Part shown: in pieces, positions 6,504 to 14,866 of the stretch
How the letters are laid out: the number at the start of each line of letters is the position of its first letter
Position numbering within the stretch: position 1 is the first letter of the stretch
NCBI GenBank assembly: GCA_051879315.1
Contig: JBJELW010000058.1
Location: 1 to 64,000 of the forward strand
Reading direction: 5' to 3'
Length of the DNA stretch: 64,000 nt
Origin: Roseburia_C sp051879315
GTDB taxonomy: Bacteria; Bacillota; Clostridia; Lachnospirales; Lachnospiraceae
Notes under the pieces: generated by a model
Database searches by the model: none
The model's input: only the letters and a program-made list of their open reading frames with translations
Told to the model about the DNA's origin: nothing
Position numbers and translations under genes: made by a program

Positions 6504-7520
6504 ATGATACAGACAGAACGTATTGAGTCTATCAAAGGGAATGGAGTCGCAAAATCAGTTGTTGAAAAAGTAGCCAGAGGAATCTTCCTGGTGTGTGCTG
6601 TGGTTGCCATTGTGGCAGTTGCATCCATTACTCTGTATATGTTTTTGAAAGGCACACCGGCTTTTGTAAAAGTCGGTGTTGCCGACATTTTATTCGGAAC
6701 CGATTGGAAACCTACGGCAAGTGAACCTGCCTACGGTATCCTTTATATAATCCTCACCTCAATCGTAGGAACCTCACTGGCGATATTGCTCGGCGTTCCA
6801 ATCGGACTTTTAACTGCGGTGTTTTTAACAGAGGTTTCAGAAAAGCATTTGGCAGCTGTAGTGCAGCCGGCGGTGGAACTGTTGGCTGCAATTCCCTCCG
6901 TTATTTATGGCCTATTGGGAGTGATGATTTTAAATACACTGATGTATAAGTTGGAAAAGGCTGTTTTTAACGGTTCTACCACCCATCAATATACCGGCGG
7001 AGCAAACCTTTTATCGGCTATCATTGTTTTAGCAATTATGATTTTACCCACAGTGATCAATATGAGTGTATCTGCCATTCGGGCGGTGCCTATGCACCTG
7101 CGCTCTGCGTCTCTGGCTTTAGGAGCTACCAAGATCCAGACAATCTTCAAAGTGACACTTCCTGCTGCAAAGTCCGGCATCATTACCGGTATTGTATTGG
7201 GAATCGGCCGTGCCTTAGGGGAAGCTATGGCCATCAATATGGTGGCCGGCGGCTCTGTGAATCTGCCGCTGCCCTTCAGTTCTGTGCGATTCCTCACCAC
7301 ACAGCTGGTAAGTGAAATGAGTTATGCAGAAGGACTTCATCGACAGGTTTTGTTCTCAGTAGGTCTGGTGTTGTTTGTGTTCGTCATGATTATTAACCTC
7401 ATTTTGATGCGTATTGAGAATTGTGGTGATCCCGACGAGAAGAAAAAGAAGCGGCATCAGGGCTCTGTCACCTGCGGTGACACCTCATGCCAAGAGAAAG
7501 GAGAACAGGCAGATGGCTAA
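6504..7520 (+). CDS. pstC: Phosphate ABC transporter permease PstC
   Basis: 338 residues, ATG 6504, AGGAGA upstream. A helix near 25-50 and the binding-protein-dependent permease domain follow, with the conserved LPAAKSGIITGIVLGIGRALGEAMA coupling region seen in PstC. It forms the membrane channel with PstA. Oddity: the last 22 residues (317-338) are not part of the family. Residues 317-330 are encoded by the 39-bp palindromic repeat (7453-7491), giving the tail HQGSVTCGDTSCQ, and the frame then runs on to overlap the pstA start by 8 bases. Confidence 0.95.
   Translation: MIQTERIESIKGNGVAKSVVEKVARGIFLVCAVVAIVAVASITLYMFLKGTPAFVKVGVADILFGTDWKPTASEPAYGILYIILTSIVGTSLAILLGVPIGLLTAVFLTEVSEKHLAAVVQPAVELLAAIPSVIYGLLGVMILNTLMYKLEKAVFNGSTTHQYTGGANLLSAIIVLAIMILPTVINMSVSAIRAVPMHLRSASLALGATKIQTIFKVTLPAAKSGIITGIVLGIGRALGEAMAINMVAGGSVNLPLPFSSVRFLTTQLVSEMSYAEGLHRQVLFSVGLVLFVFVMIINLILMRIENCGDPDEKKKKRHQGSVTCGDTSCQEKGEQADG
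7453..7491 (+). repeat. 39-bp palindromic junction repeat, copy 2
   Basis: Starts GGCATCAGG, core CTGTCACCTGCGGTGAC, ends CCTCATGCC. The outer stem is GGCAT with ATGCC, a compensated variant of the GACAC/GTGTC and GGCAC/GTGCC stems of other copies. It lies inside the 3' end of pstC and just ahead of the pstA ribosome binding site. Confidence 0.9.
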
Positions 7521-8400
7521 GCAGGATAATGTTTTAAGTATCAACCAGAAGCATCACCGGATTTCTGATATTCTCATGTACATTGCAATCTATATCTGTG
7601 CTGCTTTTTCCGTGTTACTTTTGGCCGGAATCATTCTCTATGTTCTGGTCAAAGGATTTAGAACCATCAGCTGGGATTTCCTGACCGGAGTCACTTCCGT
7701 GCTGAAGGGTACAGTGGGAATTGCCGGAAACATAGTGAATACTTTATATATCATTATTATCACCATGTTGATTGCTACTCCCATCGGCGTTGGAGCCGCT
7801 GTATATCTGAATGAGTACGCAAAACCTGGAAAATTGGTGAGTGTCATTGAGTTTGCAACAGAGACATTGGCAGGTATTCCTTCCATCATCTTTGGTCTGT
7901 TCGGTATGATGTTTTTTGGTCAGACATTACATTTGGGATATTGTATTCTGACCGGTGCTTTTACGCTGGTTTTAATGGTGCTACCACTCACCATCCGAAA
8001 CACACAGGAGGCCTTAAAAACCGTGCCTGACAGTTATCGGACGGGGGCAATCGGATTGGGAACCGGGAAATGGCACATGATTCGTACCATTTTACTTCCC
8101 TCGGCTATGCCGGGAATCATCACTGGTGTCATCCTGGCCATCGGACGTATTGTGGGTGAGTCTGCAGCCTTGCTGTTTACCGCAGGAAGTGCACATATTC
8201 TACCTAAAGGTTTCGACGACATTTTGACGAAGACTCTGGATTCAGGCGGAACCTTAACCATTCAGTTATATTTAAGTGCCAGCAAGGGAGAATTCGATGT
8301 GGCCTTCGGTATTGCATTGGTGTTATTAGTGATCGTACTTTTGATCAATTTTGCAACCAAGTGGCTGTCAAAGAAATTTGATGTCAGCCGTATAGATTGA
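7513..8400 (+). CDS. pstA: Phosphate ABC transporter permease PstA
   Basis: 295 residues. The frame is open from 7414, but the start is taken as ATG 7513 because AAAGGAGAA (7496-7504) precedes it and the protein then begins like other PstA. Five to six hydrophobic segments; the permease signature is ILLPSAMPGIITGVILAIGRIVGESAALL. Pairs with PstC to form the phosphate channel energised by PstB. The gene is flanked on both sides by copies of the 39-bp palindrome (7453 and 8420), an arrangement also seen around porD. Confidence 0.95.
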   Translation: MAKQDNVLSINQKHHRISDILMYIAIYICAAFSVLLLAGIILYVLVKGFRTISWDFLTGVTSVLKGTVGIAGNIVNTLYIIIITMLIATPIGVGAAVYLNEYAKPGKLVSVIEFATETLAGIPSIIFGLFGMMFFGQTLHLGYCILTGAFTLVLMVLPLTIRNTQEALKTVPDSYRTGAIGLGTGKWHMIRTILLPSAMPGIITGVILAIGRIVGESAALLFTAGSAHILPKGFDDILTKTLDSGGTLTIQLYLSASKGEFDVAFGIALVLLVIVLLINFATKWLSKKFDVSRID

Positions 8401-8419
8401 TAGTTCCAAGGATGAAAAC

Positions 8420-8458
8420 GGCACAAGGCCTCCGTCACCTTCGGTGCCACCTCGTGCC
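8420..8458 (+). repeat. 39-bp palindromic junction repeat, copy 3
   Basis: Starts GGCACAAGG, core CCGTCACCTTCGGTGCC, ends CCTCGTGCC, in the 78-base gap between pstA and pstB. The outer stem is GGCAC with GTGCC. It is followed by AAG and then the pstB ribosome binding site AAAGGAGA. Confidence 0.9.
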
Positions 8459-8478
8459 AAGAATTAAAGGAGACCAGT

Positions 8479-9240
8479 ATGGAAAGTAAAGTCAAAATCA
8501 GTGTGAGAGACCTGAATTTGTATTACGGGGATAATCACGCGTTAAAGAATGTCAGTATGGATATTCGGGAAAATGCTGTAACCGCATTTATCGGTCCTTC
8601 CGGATGTGGAAAATCCACTTTTTTAAAAACTCTCAATCGTATGAACGATTTGGTAGATAACGTTCGTATTGAGGGAAAAGTAGAACTGGATGGAGAGGAT
8701 ATTTATGGTGATGGCGTAGATACCACCCTTCTTCGAAAGAAAATCGGAATGGTGTTCCAGCAGCCCAATCCCTTCCCCATGAGTATTTATGACAATATTG
8801 CTTATGGCCCCAGAGTACATGGAATCAAGGACAAACGTACGCTGGATCGTATTGTGGAGGAGAGTCTTCAGGGGGCGGCCATTTTTGATGAAGTAAAAGA
8901 TAGATTAAAAAAATCTGCACTTGGATTGTCCGGCGGACAACAGCAGCGTATCTGTATTGCCAGAGCGCTGGCAGTACAGCCGGATGTTATCCTGATGGAT
9001 GAGCCTACCTCTGCGCTGGATCCAATCTCCACCGCAAAGATTGAAGAATTGATGGAGGATTTGAAGAAAAAATATACGGTAGTTGTGGTAACCCATAATA
9101 TGCAGCAGGCCGTGCGTGTGTCTGATGACACTGCATTTTTCCTGGTGGGTGAGATGGTTGAGTTTGGCGATACCAAGACCATTTTTTCCTATCCGCAGGA
9201 TAAGCGTACCGAAGACTATATTACAGGGAGGTTTGGTTGA
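8479..9240 (+). CDS. pstB: Phosphate ABC transporter ATP-binding protein
   Basis: 253 residues, ATG 8479, AAAGGAGACC upstream. Walker A GPSGCGKST, signature LSGGQQQR, Walker B ILMDEPTSALD and the switch His in VVTHNMQQA are all intact. PstB-specific features are the KTLNRMNDL and GMVFQQPNPFPMSIYDN segments. It drives phosphate import through PstCA. Its TGA overlaps the phoU ATG by one base, so the two are translationally coupled. Confidence 0.97.
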   Translation: MESKVKISVRDLNLYYGDNHALKNVSMDIRENAVTAFIGPSGCGKSTFLKTLNRMNDLVDNVRIEGKVELDGEDIYGDGVDTTLLRKKIGMVFQQPNPFPMSIYDNIAYGPRVHGIKDKRTLDRIVEESLQGAAIFDEVKDRLKKSALGLSGGQQQRICIARALAVQPDVILMDEPTSALDPISTAKIEELMEDLKKKYTVVVVTHNMQQAVRVSDDTAFFLVGEMVEFGDTKTIFSYPQDKRTEDYITGRFG

Positions 9241-9902
9241 TGCGTACAAAATTCGACGAGCAGTTAAAGCAGCTTAATGATGAGATGATGCAGATGGGAT
9301 TTATGATTCAGGATTCCATTCAAAAGGCCATTGAGTCCTTGATAAGACAGGATGTGGAGTTGGCGCAAAGTATTATTGAGGGCGATGCCCAGGTAGACCG
9401 GGAACAGAAGCGTATTGAGGATATCTGCTTCAATTTGTTGATGCAGCAGCAACCGGTGGCAAGGGATCTTCGGACGATTTCTGCTGCCATGAAAATGGTG
9501 ACAGATATGGAGCGGATCGGAGATCAGGCGGCTGACATCTGCGAGATGACTATTATGATGGCAGATGCCCCTTACACCATTGATTTAGACCATATCAATA
9601 AGATGGCATCTGAGACCATGATCATGTTGATGCGCAGTATAGAGGCCTATGTGAAAAAAGATATTGAGGCGGCCCAGAGTGTCATTGCCCATGATGATGT
9701 TGTGGATGATCTGTTCAATACTGTGAAAAAGGATCTGATCGAGCTTATTGGCCGGGATCCTCATAGTGGCGAGGAGGCCACTGATATGCTGATGGTGGCA
9801 AAGTACTTTGAGCGAATTGGGGATCACGCAACCAACATTGCAGAGTGGGTGATTTTTTCACTGGATTCCCAGGGAAATCTGAATCCATTTAAACAGAAAT
9901 AG
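9240..9902 (+). CDS. phoU: Phosphate signalling protein PhoU
   Basis: 220 residues, ATG 9240 overlapping the pstB stop (ATGA type junction), AGGGAGGT at 9225-9232. Two repeats of the all-helical PhoU domain are visible, each with an E/D-rich metal-binding helix, the first containing MKMVTDMERIGDQAADI and the second VAKYFERIGDHATNIAEW. PhoU links the state of the Pst transporter to the PhoR-type kinase and damps phosphate uptake. Last gene of the pst operon; a large hairpin follows at 9931. Confidence 0.95.
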   Translation: MRTKFDEQLKQLNDEMMQMGFMIQDSIQKAIESLIRQDVELAQSIIEGDAQVDREQKRIEDICFNLLMQQQPVARDLRTISAAMKMVTDMERIGDQAADICEMTIMMADAPYTIDLDHINKMASETMIMLMRSIEAYVKKDIEAAQSVIAHDDVVDDLFNTVKKDLIELIGRDPHSGEEATDMLMVAKYFERIGDHATNIAEWVIFSLDSQGNLNPFKQK

Positions 9903-9930
9903 GGTTTCAGCTGTTCATATATTTTCAGAT

Positions 9931-10001
9931 GAATGATGCGATTCTATTGCAGATACGCGTTTGTTTTGCGTTCTGCGATTGGAGTGGCGTCATTTATTTT
10001 T
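9931..10001 (+). terminator. Terminator after phoU
   Basis: A long imperfect hairpin: AATGATGC (9932-9939) pairs with GGCGTCATT (9986-9994), with an inner stem of GCAGA/TCTGC and CGC/GCG, followed by a T-rich run TATTTTTGT. Confidence 0.6.
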
Positions 10002-10048
10002 GTCCATTGACGGACTTTTGAAGGTGCGTTATGATTGAAAAAAGAAAT

Positions 10049-10098
10049 TTTACATGGATTTTACAAAACTTTTCTTTTGCATTTTACAATGATTTACA
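10049..10098 (+). promoter_or_regulatory. Candidate Pho box upstream of the phosphate two-component genes
   Basis: TTTACA occurs at 10049, 10060, 10083 and 10093, two direct-repeat pairs spaced 11 and 10 bases. Direct repeats of a TTNACA-type word at 11-base spacing are the known PhoP-binding pattern in Firmicutes. A TAAAAAT -10-like box follows at about 10114, and the response regulator starts at 10154, so autoregulation is plausible. Confidence 0.6.
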
Positions 10099-10153
10099 AT
10101 GATGTAAGAAAGGTAAAAATACAGCTAAAAATAGAGGAAGTGAAGGGTAGATT

Positions 10154-10822
10154 ATGGCACTGATTTATATTGTAGAGGATGACAGCAGTATACGGGAGAT
10201 TGAGACGATTGCATTGAAGAACAGCAATCATATGGTGTGTGCATTTGAGAATGCAAAGGAGTTTTATAAAAAATTGGAGGAAATCGTACCGGATCTGCTT
10301 TTGCTGGATATCATGCTGCCGGATGAAAACGGCTATAACATTGTAAAGAAACTGCGGGCGGATCCCGTTACCAAAAAACTGCCGATTATTATGGTGACGG
10401 CAAAGTCTACGGAGATGGACATGATCAAGGGTCTGGATGACGGAGCCGATGACTATATCAAGAAGCCGTTTTCCGTTATGGAACTGATCACAAGAGTCCG
10501 GGCGTTATTGCGGCGTACTGAGCAGGAGAAAAAGACTGTTCTGCAGATTGGTAATATCGTGATGGATCACGAACGGCATGTTGTGACTGTGGAAGGCCGT
10601 AACGTGGAACTGACCTATAAAGAATATGAGCTGCTTCGACTTCTGCTGATCAACCCCAGTATTGTTTTGTCCAGAGAGACTATTATGCTCCATGTTTGGG
10701 GAACGGATTTTGAAGGGGAGTCCCGAACGGTGGATATGCACATAAAGACTCTTCGTCAGAAACTTGGGGAAGAGGGAGCAAGGATCCGTACCGTTCGAAG
10801 TGTGGGATATGTTATTGAGTAG
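10154..10822 (+). CDS. phoP: OmpR/PhoB-family response regulator, phosphate type
   Basis: 222 residues, ATG 10154. The receiver domain (1-118) has acidic pocket EDD (8-10), phosphoacceptor Asp52 in LLLDIMLPD, Thr82 and Lys104 in the KKPF motif. A winged-helix DNA-binding domain follows (about 125-222), with the recognition region RTVDMHIKTLRQKLG. Position directly after pstSCAB-phoU and before a PAS-less sensor kinase, and the TTTACA repeats upstream, support a PhoP/PhoB role in phosphate starvation. The symbol is chosen by context; the domain alone would not separate it from other OmpR-type regulators. Confidence 0.85.
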   Translation: MALIYIVEDDSSIREIETIALKNSNHMVCAFENAKEFYKKLEEIVPDLLLLDIMLPDENGYNIVKKLRADPVTKKLPIIMVTAKSTEMDMIKGLDDGADDYIKKPFSVMELITRVRALLRRTEQEKKTVLQIGNIVMDHERHVVTVEGRNVELTYKEYELLRLLLINPSIVLSRETIMLHVWGTDFEGESRTVDMHIKTLRQKLGEEGARIRTVRSVGYVIE

Positions 10823-10845
10823 CTACATAGGAAGGAAAAGGGAGT

Positions 10846-12168
10846 ATGCGACAGAAAATTAACTGGCGGCTGATTGGAATCGCCATTCTGGCGGTGTTTG
10901 TCACGGCGCTTTGCAGTACAATCATCTATTATCAGCTTTTTCAGAGACAGGTGCGGAAGGATCTTCGGATTACAGCAGAGATGTTGCAGGCCTCGGAGCC
11001 TTTTTGCCTGCCCTATGAAGAAATTCCGCCGGAGGTTTCCTATCCCAGTGCGGAACTGCGGATCACCTGGGTGGATGCAGACGGAACGGTTCTGTTCGAT
11101 AATGATACCAATGCGGCAGCTATGGAGAATCATTCAGACCGGCCGGAGATACAGTCGGCATTTGCGGAAGGGACGGGGGAGATTGTACGTAAGTCCGATA
11201 CCATGAATATGAACACCTTTTATTATGCAATACGACTGGAAAATGGGACGGTGTTGCGGGTGGCTACGGAGGCGCGCAGCATCTTCAGTGTGTTTGTTGC
11301 TGCATCGCCTATGATTGCAGGTATTTTGGCTGTTATCATTTTCGTGTGCGTGATTCTGGCAAATGTGCTGACCAGACAGCTGATTGCTCCGGTGGACAAT
11401 CTGGCGGAGAATCTGGGAAATGTCTCCTATATACCTGAGTATAAAGAGATGGTGCCCTTTATGCAGACCATTAGAAAGCAGCATGAGGATATTCTGGCGG
11501 CAGCCAGAAGCCGGCAGGATTTTACCGCCAATGTGTCCCATGAGCTGAAGACTCCTCTTACTGCCATATCCGGTTATGCAGAGCTGATTGAGAACCATAT
11601 GGTGGACCAGGAACAGGAAACTCATTTCGCTCAGGAGATTCGCAAAAACGCAGATCGTCTGGTAATTCTGATCAACGACATTATCCGGCTGTCCGAGCTG
11701 GACCAGGGCGAGGAGGAAAGCGGATTTGAACAGCTGAATCTCAATACTTTGGCTGCGGAGCGTGTGGAGGCGCTGCAGATCAATGCCAGAAACAGCAGGA
11801 TCAGCATGGATTACAGTGGCGAGGACTGTGTGCTGCGTGCAAACCGGGATATGATGTGTGAGCTCATTGATAATCTGTGCCAGAATGCCATCCGCTATAA
11901 CCGTGAAAACGGTACGGTAACTGTGCGGGTGTACCGCAATCAGGATGAGATCGTACTGATGGTGGCAGATACCGGCATCGGTATTCCGAAGGATCAGCAG
12001 GAGCGGGTGTTCGAACGCTTTTACCGTGTGGATAAGAGCCGGTCGAAAGCCACCGGAGGGACCGGGCTGGGGCTGGCAATCGTTAAACACATTGTGGAGT
12101 TGCATGATGCCCGCATCCAGATGGACAGTGAGGTGGGAAAAGGAACCACAATCCGGGTCATCTTTTAA
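10846..12168 (+). CDS. phoR: Membrane sensor histidine kinase, PhoR type
   Basis: 440 residues, ATG 10846, GGAAGGAAAAGGGAG upstream. A membrane helix at about 8-30, an extracellular sensor region (31-148), a second helix at 150-173, then a short HAMP-like linker. The HisKA motif DFTANVSHELKTPLT places phosphorylated His at 232. The ATPase domain has the N box NLCQNAIRYN, G1 DTGIGIP, F box FERFYR and G2 GGTGLGLAIVKH. Twenty-three bases downstream of the response regulator, so one operon. Probably senses Pst/PhoU status and phosphorylates the regulator at Asp52. A clear terminator follows. Confidence 0.88.
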   Translation: MRQKINWRLIGIAILAVFVTALCSTIIYYQLFQRQVRKDLRITAEMLQASEPFCLPYEEIPPEVSYPSAELRITWVDADGTVLFDNDTNAAAMENHSDRPEIQSAFAEGTGEIVRKSDTMNMNTFYYAIRLENGTVLRVATEARSIFSVFVAASPMIAGILAVIIFVCVILANVLTRQLIAPVDNLAENLGNVSYIPEYKEMVPFMQTIRKQHEDILAAARSRQDFTANVSHELKTPLTAISGYAELIENHMVDQEQETHFAQEIRKNADRLVILINDIIRLSELDQGEEESGFEQLNLNTLAAERVEALQINARNSRISMDYSGEDCVLRANRDMMCELIDNLCQNAIRYNRENGTVTVRVYRNQDEIVLMVADTGIGIPKDQQERVFERFYRVDKSRSKATGGTGLGLAIVKHIVELHDARIQMDSEVGKGTTIRVIF

Positions 12169-12193
12169 AGAAAAGGAATCATTTCAAAAATCA

Positions 12194-12221
12194 GGGACAG
12201 CAAATAGGCTGTCCCTTTTTT
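12194..12221 (+). terminator. Terminator after phoR
   Basis: GGGACAGC (12194-12201), loop AAATAG, GCTGTCCC (12208-12215), then six Ts. Perfect 8-bp stem, partly GC-rich. Confidence 0.9.
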
Positions 12222-12320
12222 ACAAGCCTGGATTTTCAAAAAAGTAATAAAATGAAATGGACGATTATATAAAAAAACATTACAATGGAAAAAGATAGAT
12301 GTTGTGGAGGTAATGTAGCG

Positions 12321-13217
12321 ATGATTTATACCGTAACATTTAACCCTTCTCTGGACTATATTGTCACAGTCAGGAATTTCTCCCTTGGGAAGGTGAACCG
12401 TACCCAAAAGGAACTGATCTATCCCGGAGGGAAGGGAATCAACGTATCCATTGTGCTGACAAATCTGGGAGTGGAGAATCGGGCATTGGGGTTTGTGGCA
12501 GGATTTACCGGGGAAGAGATTGCCCGGATGCTTCAAGAGAAGGGAGTGCAGACGGATTTCATTCATGTGAAGGAAGGAAACAGCCGTATCAATGTGAAGC
12601 TGCGTTCTGCCAGAGAGACAGAGATCAACGGACAGGGACCGGCAATCGAGGCATCGGACATTCGTACTCTGTATCAGAAGCTGGATCAGCTCACATCGGA
12701 GGATATTCTGGTGCTGGCCGGAAGTATCCCGGATGTGATGCCGGATTCCATGTACATGGATATTATGGCGCACCTTCAGGAAAAACATGTCCGTGTTGTG
12801 GTGGATGCCACCCGGGATCTTCTGATGAATGTACTGGAATATCACCCGTTTTTAATCAAACCCAATCATCACGAGCTGGGTGAGATTTTTGACGTGAAGC
12901 TGACGGACAAGGATCAGGTGATTACCTATGCAAAAAAAATGCAGCAGCGTGGAGCGCAGAATGTTCTGGTTTCCATGGCAGGGGATGGCGCAGTGCTGGT
13001 TACCGAGGATGGCGCAGAGTACCGGATGAATGCACCGGAGGGACAGGTGGTGAATTCGGTGGGAGCCGGAGACTCTATGGTGGCAGGTTTTCTGGCAGGC
13101 TACACAGTCACCGGGGATTTTGGAACAGCCTTCCGCTATGGTGTGTGTGCCGGAAGCGCCAGCGCCTTTTCTGAGGGACTGGCCACCAGGGAAGAAGTGG
13201 AGCGATATTTATGGTAA
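12321..13217 (+). CDS. PfkB-family sugar-phosphate kinase (1-phosphofructokinase type)
   Basis: 298 residues. The frame is open from 12285, but ATG 12321 gives the family N-terminus (MIYTVTFNPSLDYIV) and has TGGAGGTAAT 12 bases upstream. PfkB signatures: the GGKGINVS segment near residue 37 and NSVGAGDSMVAGFLAGY near 246-262 with the catalytic Asp. N-terminal TFNPSLDY is characteristic of FruK and tagatose-6-phosphate kinases (LacC). The product would be fructose 1,6-bisphosphate or tagatose 1,6-bisphosphate. It overlaps the enzyme I gene by 7 bases, which favours a link to PTS-imported fructose; no EII or fruR is in view. Confidence 0.85.
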   Translation: MIYTVTFNPSLDYIVTVRNFSLGKVNRTQKELIYPGGKGINVSIVLTNLGVENRALGFVAGFTGEEIARMLQEKGVQTDFIHVKEGNSRINVKLRSARETEINGQGPAIEASDIRTLYQKLDQLTSEDILVLAGSIPDVMPDSMYMDIMAHLQEKHVRVVVDATRDLLMNVLEYHPFLIKPNHHELGEIFDVKLTDKDQVITYAKKMQQRGAQNVLVSMAGDGAVLVTEDGAEYRMNAPEGQVVNSVGAGDSMVAGFLAGYTVTGDFGTAFRYGVCAGSASAFSEGLATREEVERYLW

Positions 13218-14830
13218 TGGAAGGAAAGAAGGTATCCGGTGGAATCGCCATCGGCCCGGTTGTATGGTATAAAAAAACAGATCATAAGGTGGCACACCGT
13301 CAGGTTACGGATACCACTGCAGAGGTGGCGCGGTTTCAGTTGGCGAAAGATGAGGCAAAAAGGCAACTGGCAGGACTGCAGGAAAAGGCTCAAAAGGAAG
13401 CGGGAGAGGAGAATGCCGCTATTTTTCAGGCGCATCAGATGCTGCTGGAGGATGAGGAATATGTCCATGCTATTACGGATTTGATTCGTTCCCAGCAGAT
13501 AAATGCAGAGTATGCGGTGGCCTGTGCGGGAGAGCAATTTGCGGATATGTTTTCCATTATGGAAGATGATTACATGCGGCAGCGTGCCGCAGATATGAAG
13601 GATATTTCCAACTTGGTGGTGGAAATTTTGCAGGGGAATGGAAACGACAGGATTTCCCTGAAAGAGCCGGTGATTCTCCTGGCGGATGATTTATCTCCCA
13701 GTGAGACCATCCGTCTGGACAAGACAAAGATACTGGCCTTTGTCACCCGGTACGGATCTGCCAATTCTCACACTGCAATTCTTGCCCGGGGGATGAATAT
13801 TCCGGCATTGGTGGGCGTGGATTTTGTGGCCGATTTGGATGGGAAAACCGCCATCGTGGACGGATATGAGGGGAAACTTATTTTGGATCCGGATGGAGAG
13901 ATGCTGGCTGCCTATGAGAAAAAGAAGCAGCAGGATGAGGAGAACAGGAAGCTTTTGCTGGAACTGAAAGGGAAGGATAACGTTACCCTAAACGGGCAGC
14001 GTGTGGAACTTTATGCCAACATCGGCGGCGTAGATGATGTGGACCTTGCTTTGGAAAATGATGCGGGAGGCATTGGTTTGTTCCGAAGTGAATTCCTGTA
14101 TATGGGAGCAGCGGACTATCCGGACGAGGAGACGCAGTTTCAGGCATACCGTACCGTGGCGCAGCGCATGGCAGGGAAAAAGGTGGTGATTCGTACCATG
14201 GATATCGGGGCGGACAAACAGGCGGATTATTTTCATTTGGATCAGGAGGCGAATCCCGCCATGGGTTACCGGGCCATCCGCATCTGTCTGGACCGGCCGG
14301 ATATATTTAAGACACAGCTTCGGGCCATTTGCCGGGCGGCTGCCTATGGAAATGTGGCGATTATGTTTCCGATGATTATTTCTGTGGAAGAGGTACGACG
14401 CATCAAATTCATCCTACAGGAAGTAAAGGAGGAGCTGTCGGCAGCAGGCATTTCCTATGGAGAGCCAGAACTTGGCATTATGATTGAAACTCCGGCGGCA
14501 GTGATGATGAGCGAAGAGCTGGGCGGGGAAGTGGATTTCTTTTCTGTGGGCACCAACGATCTTACCCAGTATACTCTGGCTATGGACCGGCAGAATGAAA
14601 AGCTGGCTTCCATCTGTGACACGCATCATCCAGCTATTTTAAAAATGCTTCAGATGGTGGTGGAAAACGGTCACAAAAACGGCTGCTGGGTGGGTATCTG
14701 TGGGGAGCTGGCTGCTGACACCACCATGACAGAGACGTTGCTTAAAATGGGCTATGATGAGTTGTCTGTCAGCCCATCTATGATTTTAAAACTGCGGCAG
14801 AAGATACGCTCCCTGGACATCACGGAGTAG
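13211..14830 (+). CDS. ptsI: Phosphoenolpyruvate-protein phosphotransferase (PTS enzyme I)
   Basis: 539 residues, ATG 13211 (or 13217), overlapping the kinase gene. The N-terminal HPr-binding and phosphohistidine domain carries GSANSHTAILAR, with the active His in SHT. The C-terminal PEP-binding barrel shows GIGLFRSEFLYM, NPAMGYRAIRI, GIMIETPAAV, FFSVGTNDLTQYTLAMDR and GICGELA with the catalytic Cys. It transfers phosphate from PEP to HPr as first step of the sugar phosphotransferase system. Length is slightly under the usual 570. HPr is not encoded beside it. Confidence 0.95.
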   Translation: MVMEGKKVSGGIAIGPVVWYKKTDHKVAHRQVTDTTAEVARFQLAKDEAKRQLAGLQEKAQKEAGEENAAIFQAHQMLLEDEEYVHAITDLIRSQQINAEYAVACAGEQFADMFSIMEDDYMRQRAADMKDISNLVVEILQGNGNDRISLKEPVILLADDLSPSETIRLDKTKILAFVTRYGSANSHTAILARGMNIPALVGVDFVADLDGKTAIVDGYEGKLILDPDGEMLAAYEKKKQQDEENRKLLLELKGKDNVTLNGQRVELYANIGGVDDVDLALENDAGGIGLFRSEFLYMGAADYPDEETQFQAYRTVAQRMAGKKVVIRTMDIGADKQADYFHLDQEANPAMGYRAIRICLDRPDIFKTQLRAICRAAAYGNVAIMFPMIISVEEVRRIKFILQEVKEELSAAGISYGEPELGIMIETPAAVMMSEELGGEVDFFSVGTNDLTQYTLAMDRQNEKLASICDTHHPAILKMLQMVVENGHKNGCWVGICGELAADTTMTETLLKMGYDELSVSPSMILKLRQKIRSLDITE

Positions 14831-14866
14831 GAATTGCCAGTAAGGGAAAGGATCGTGAACAAACCG

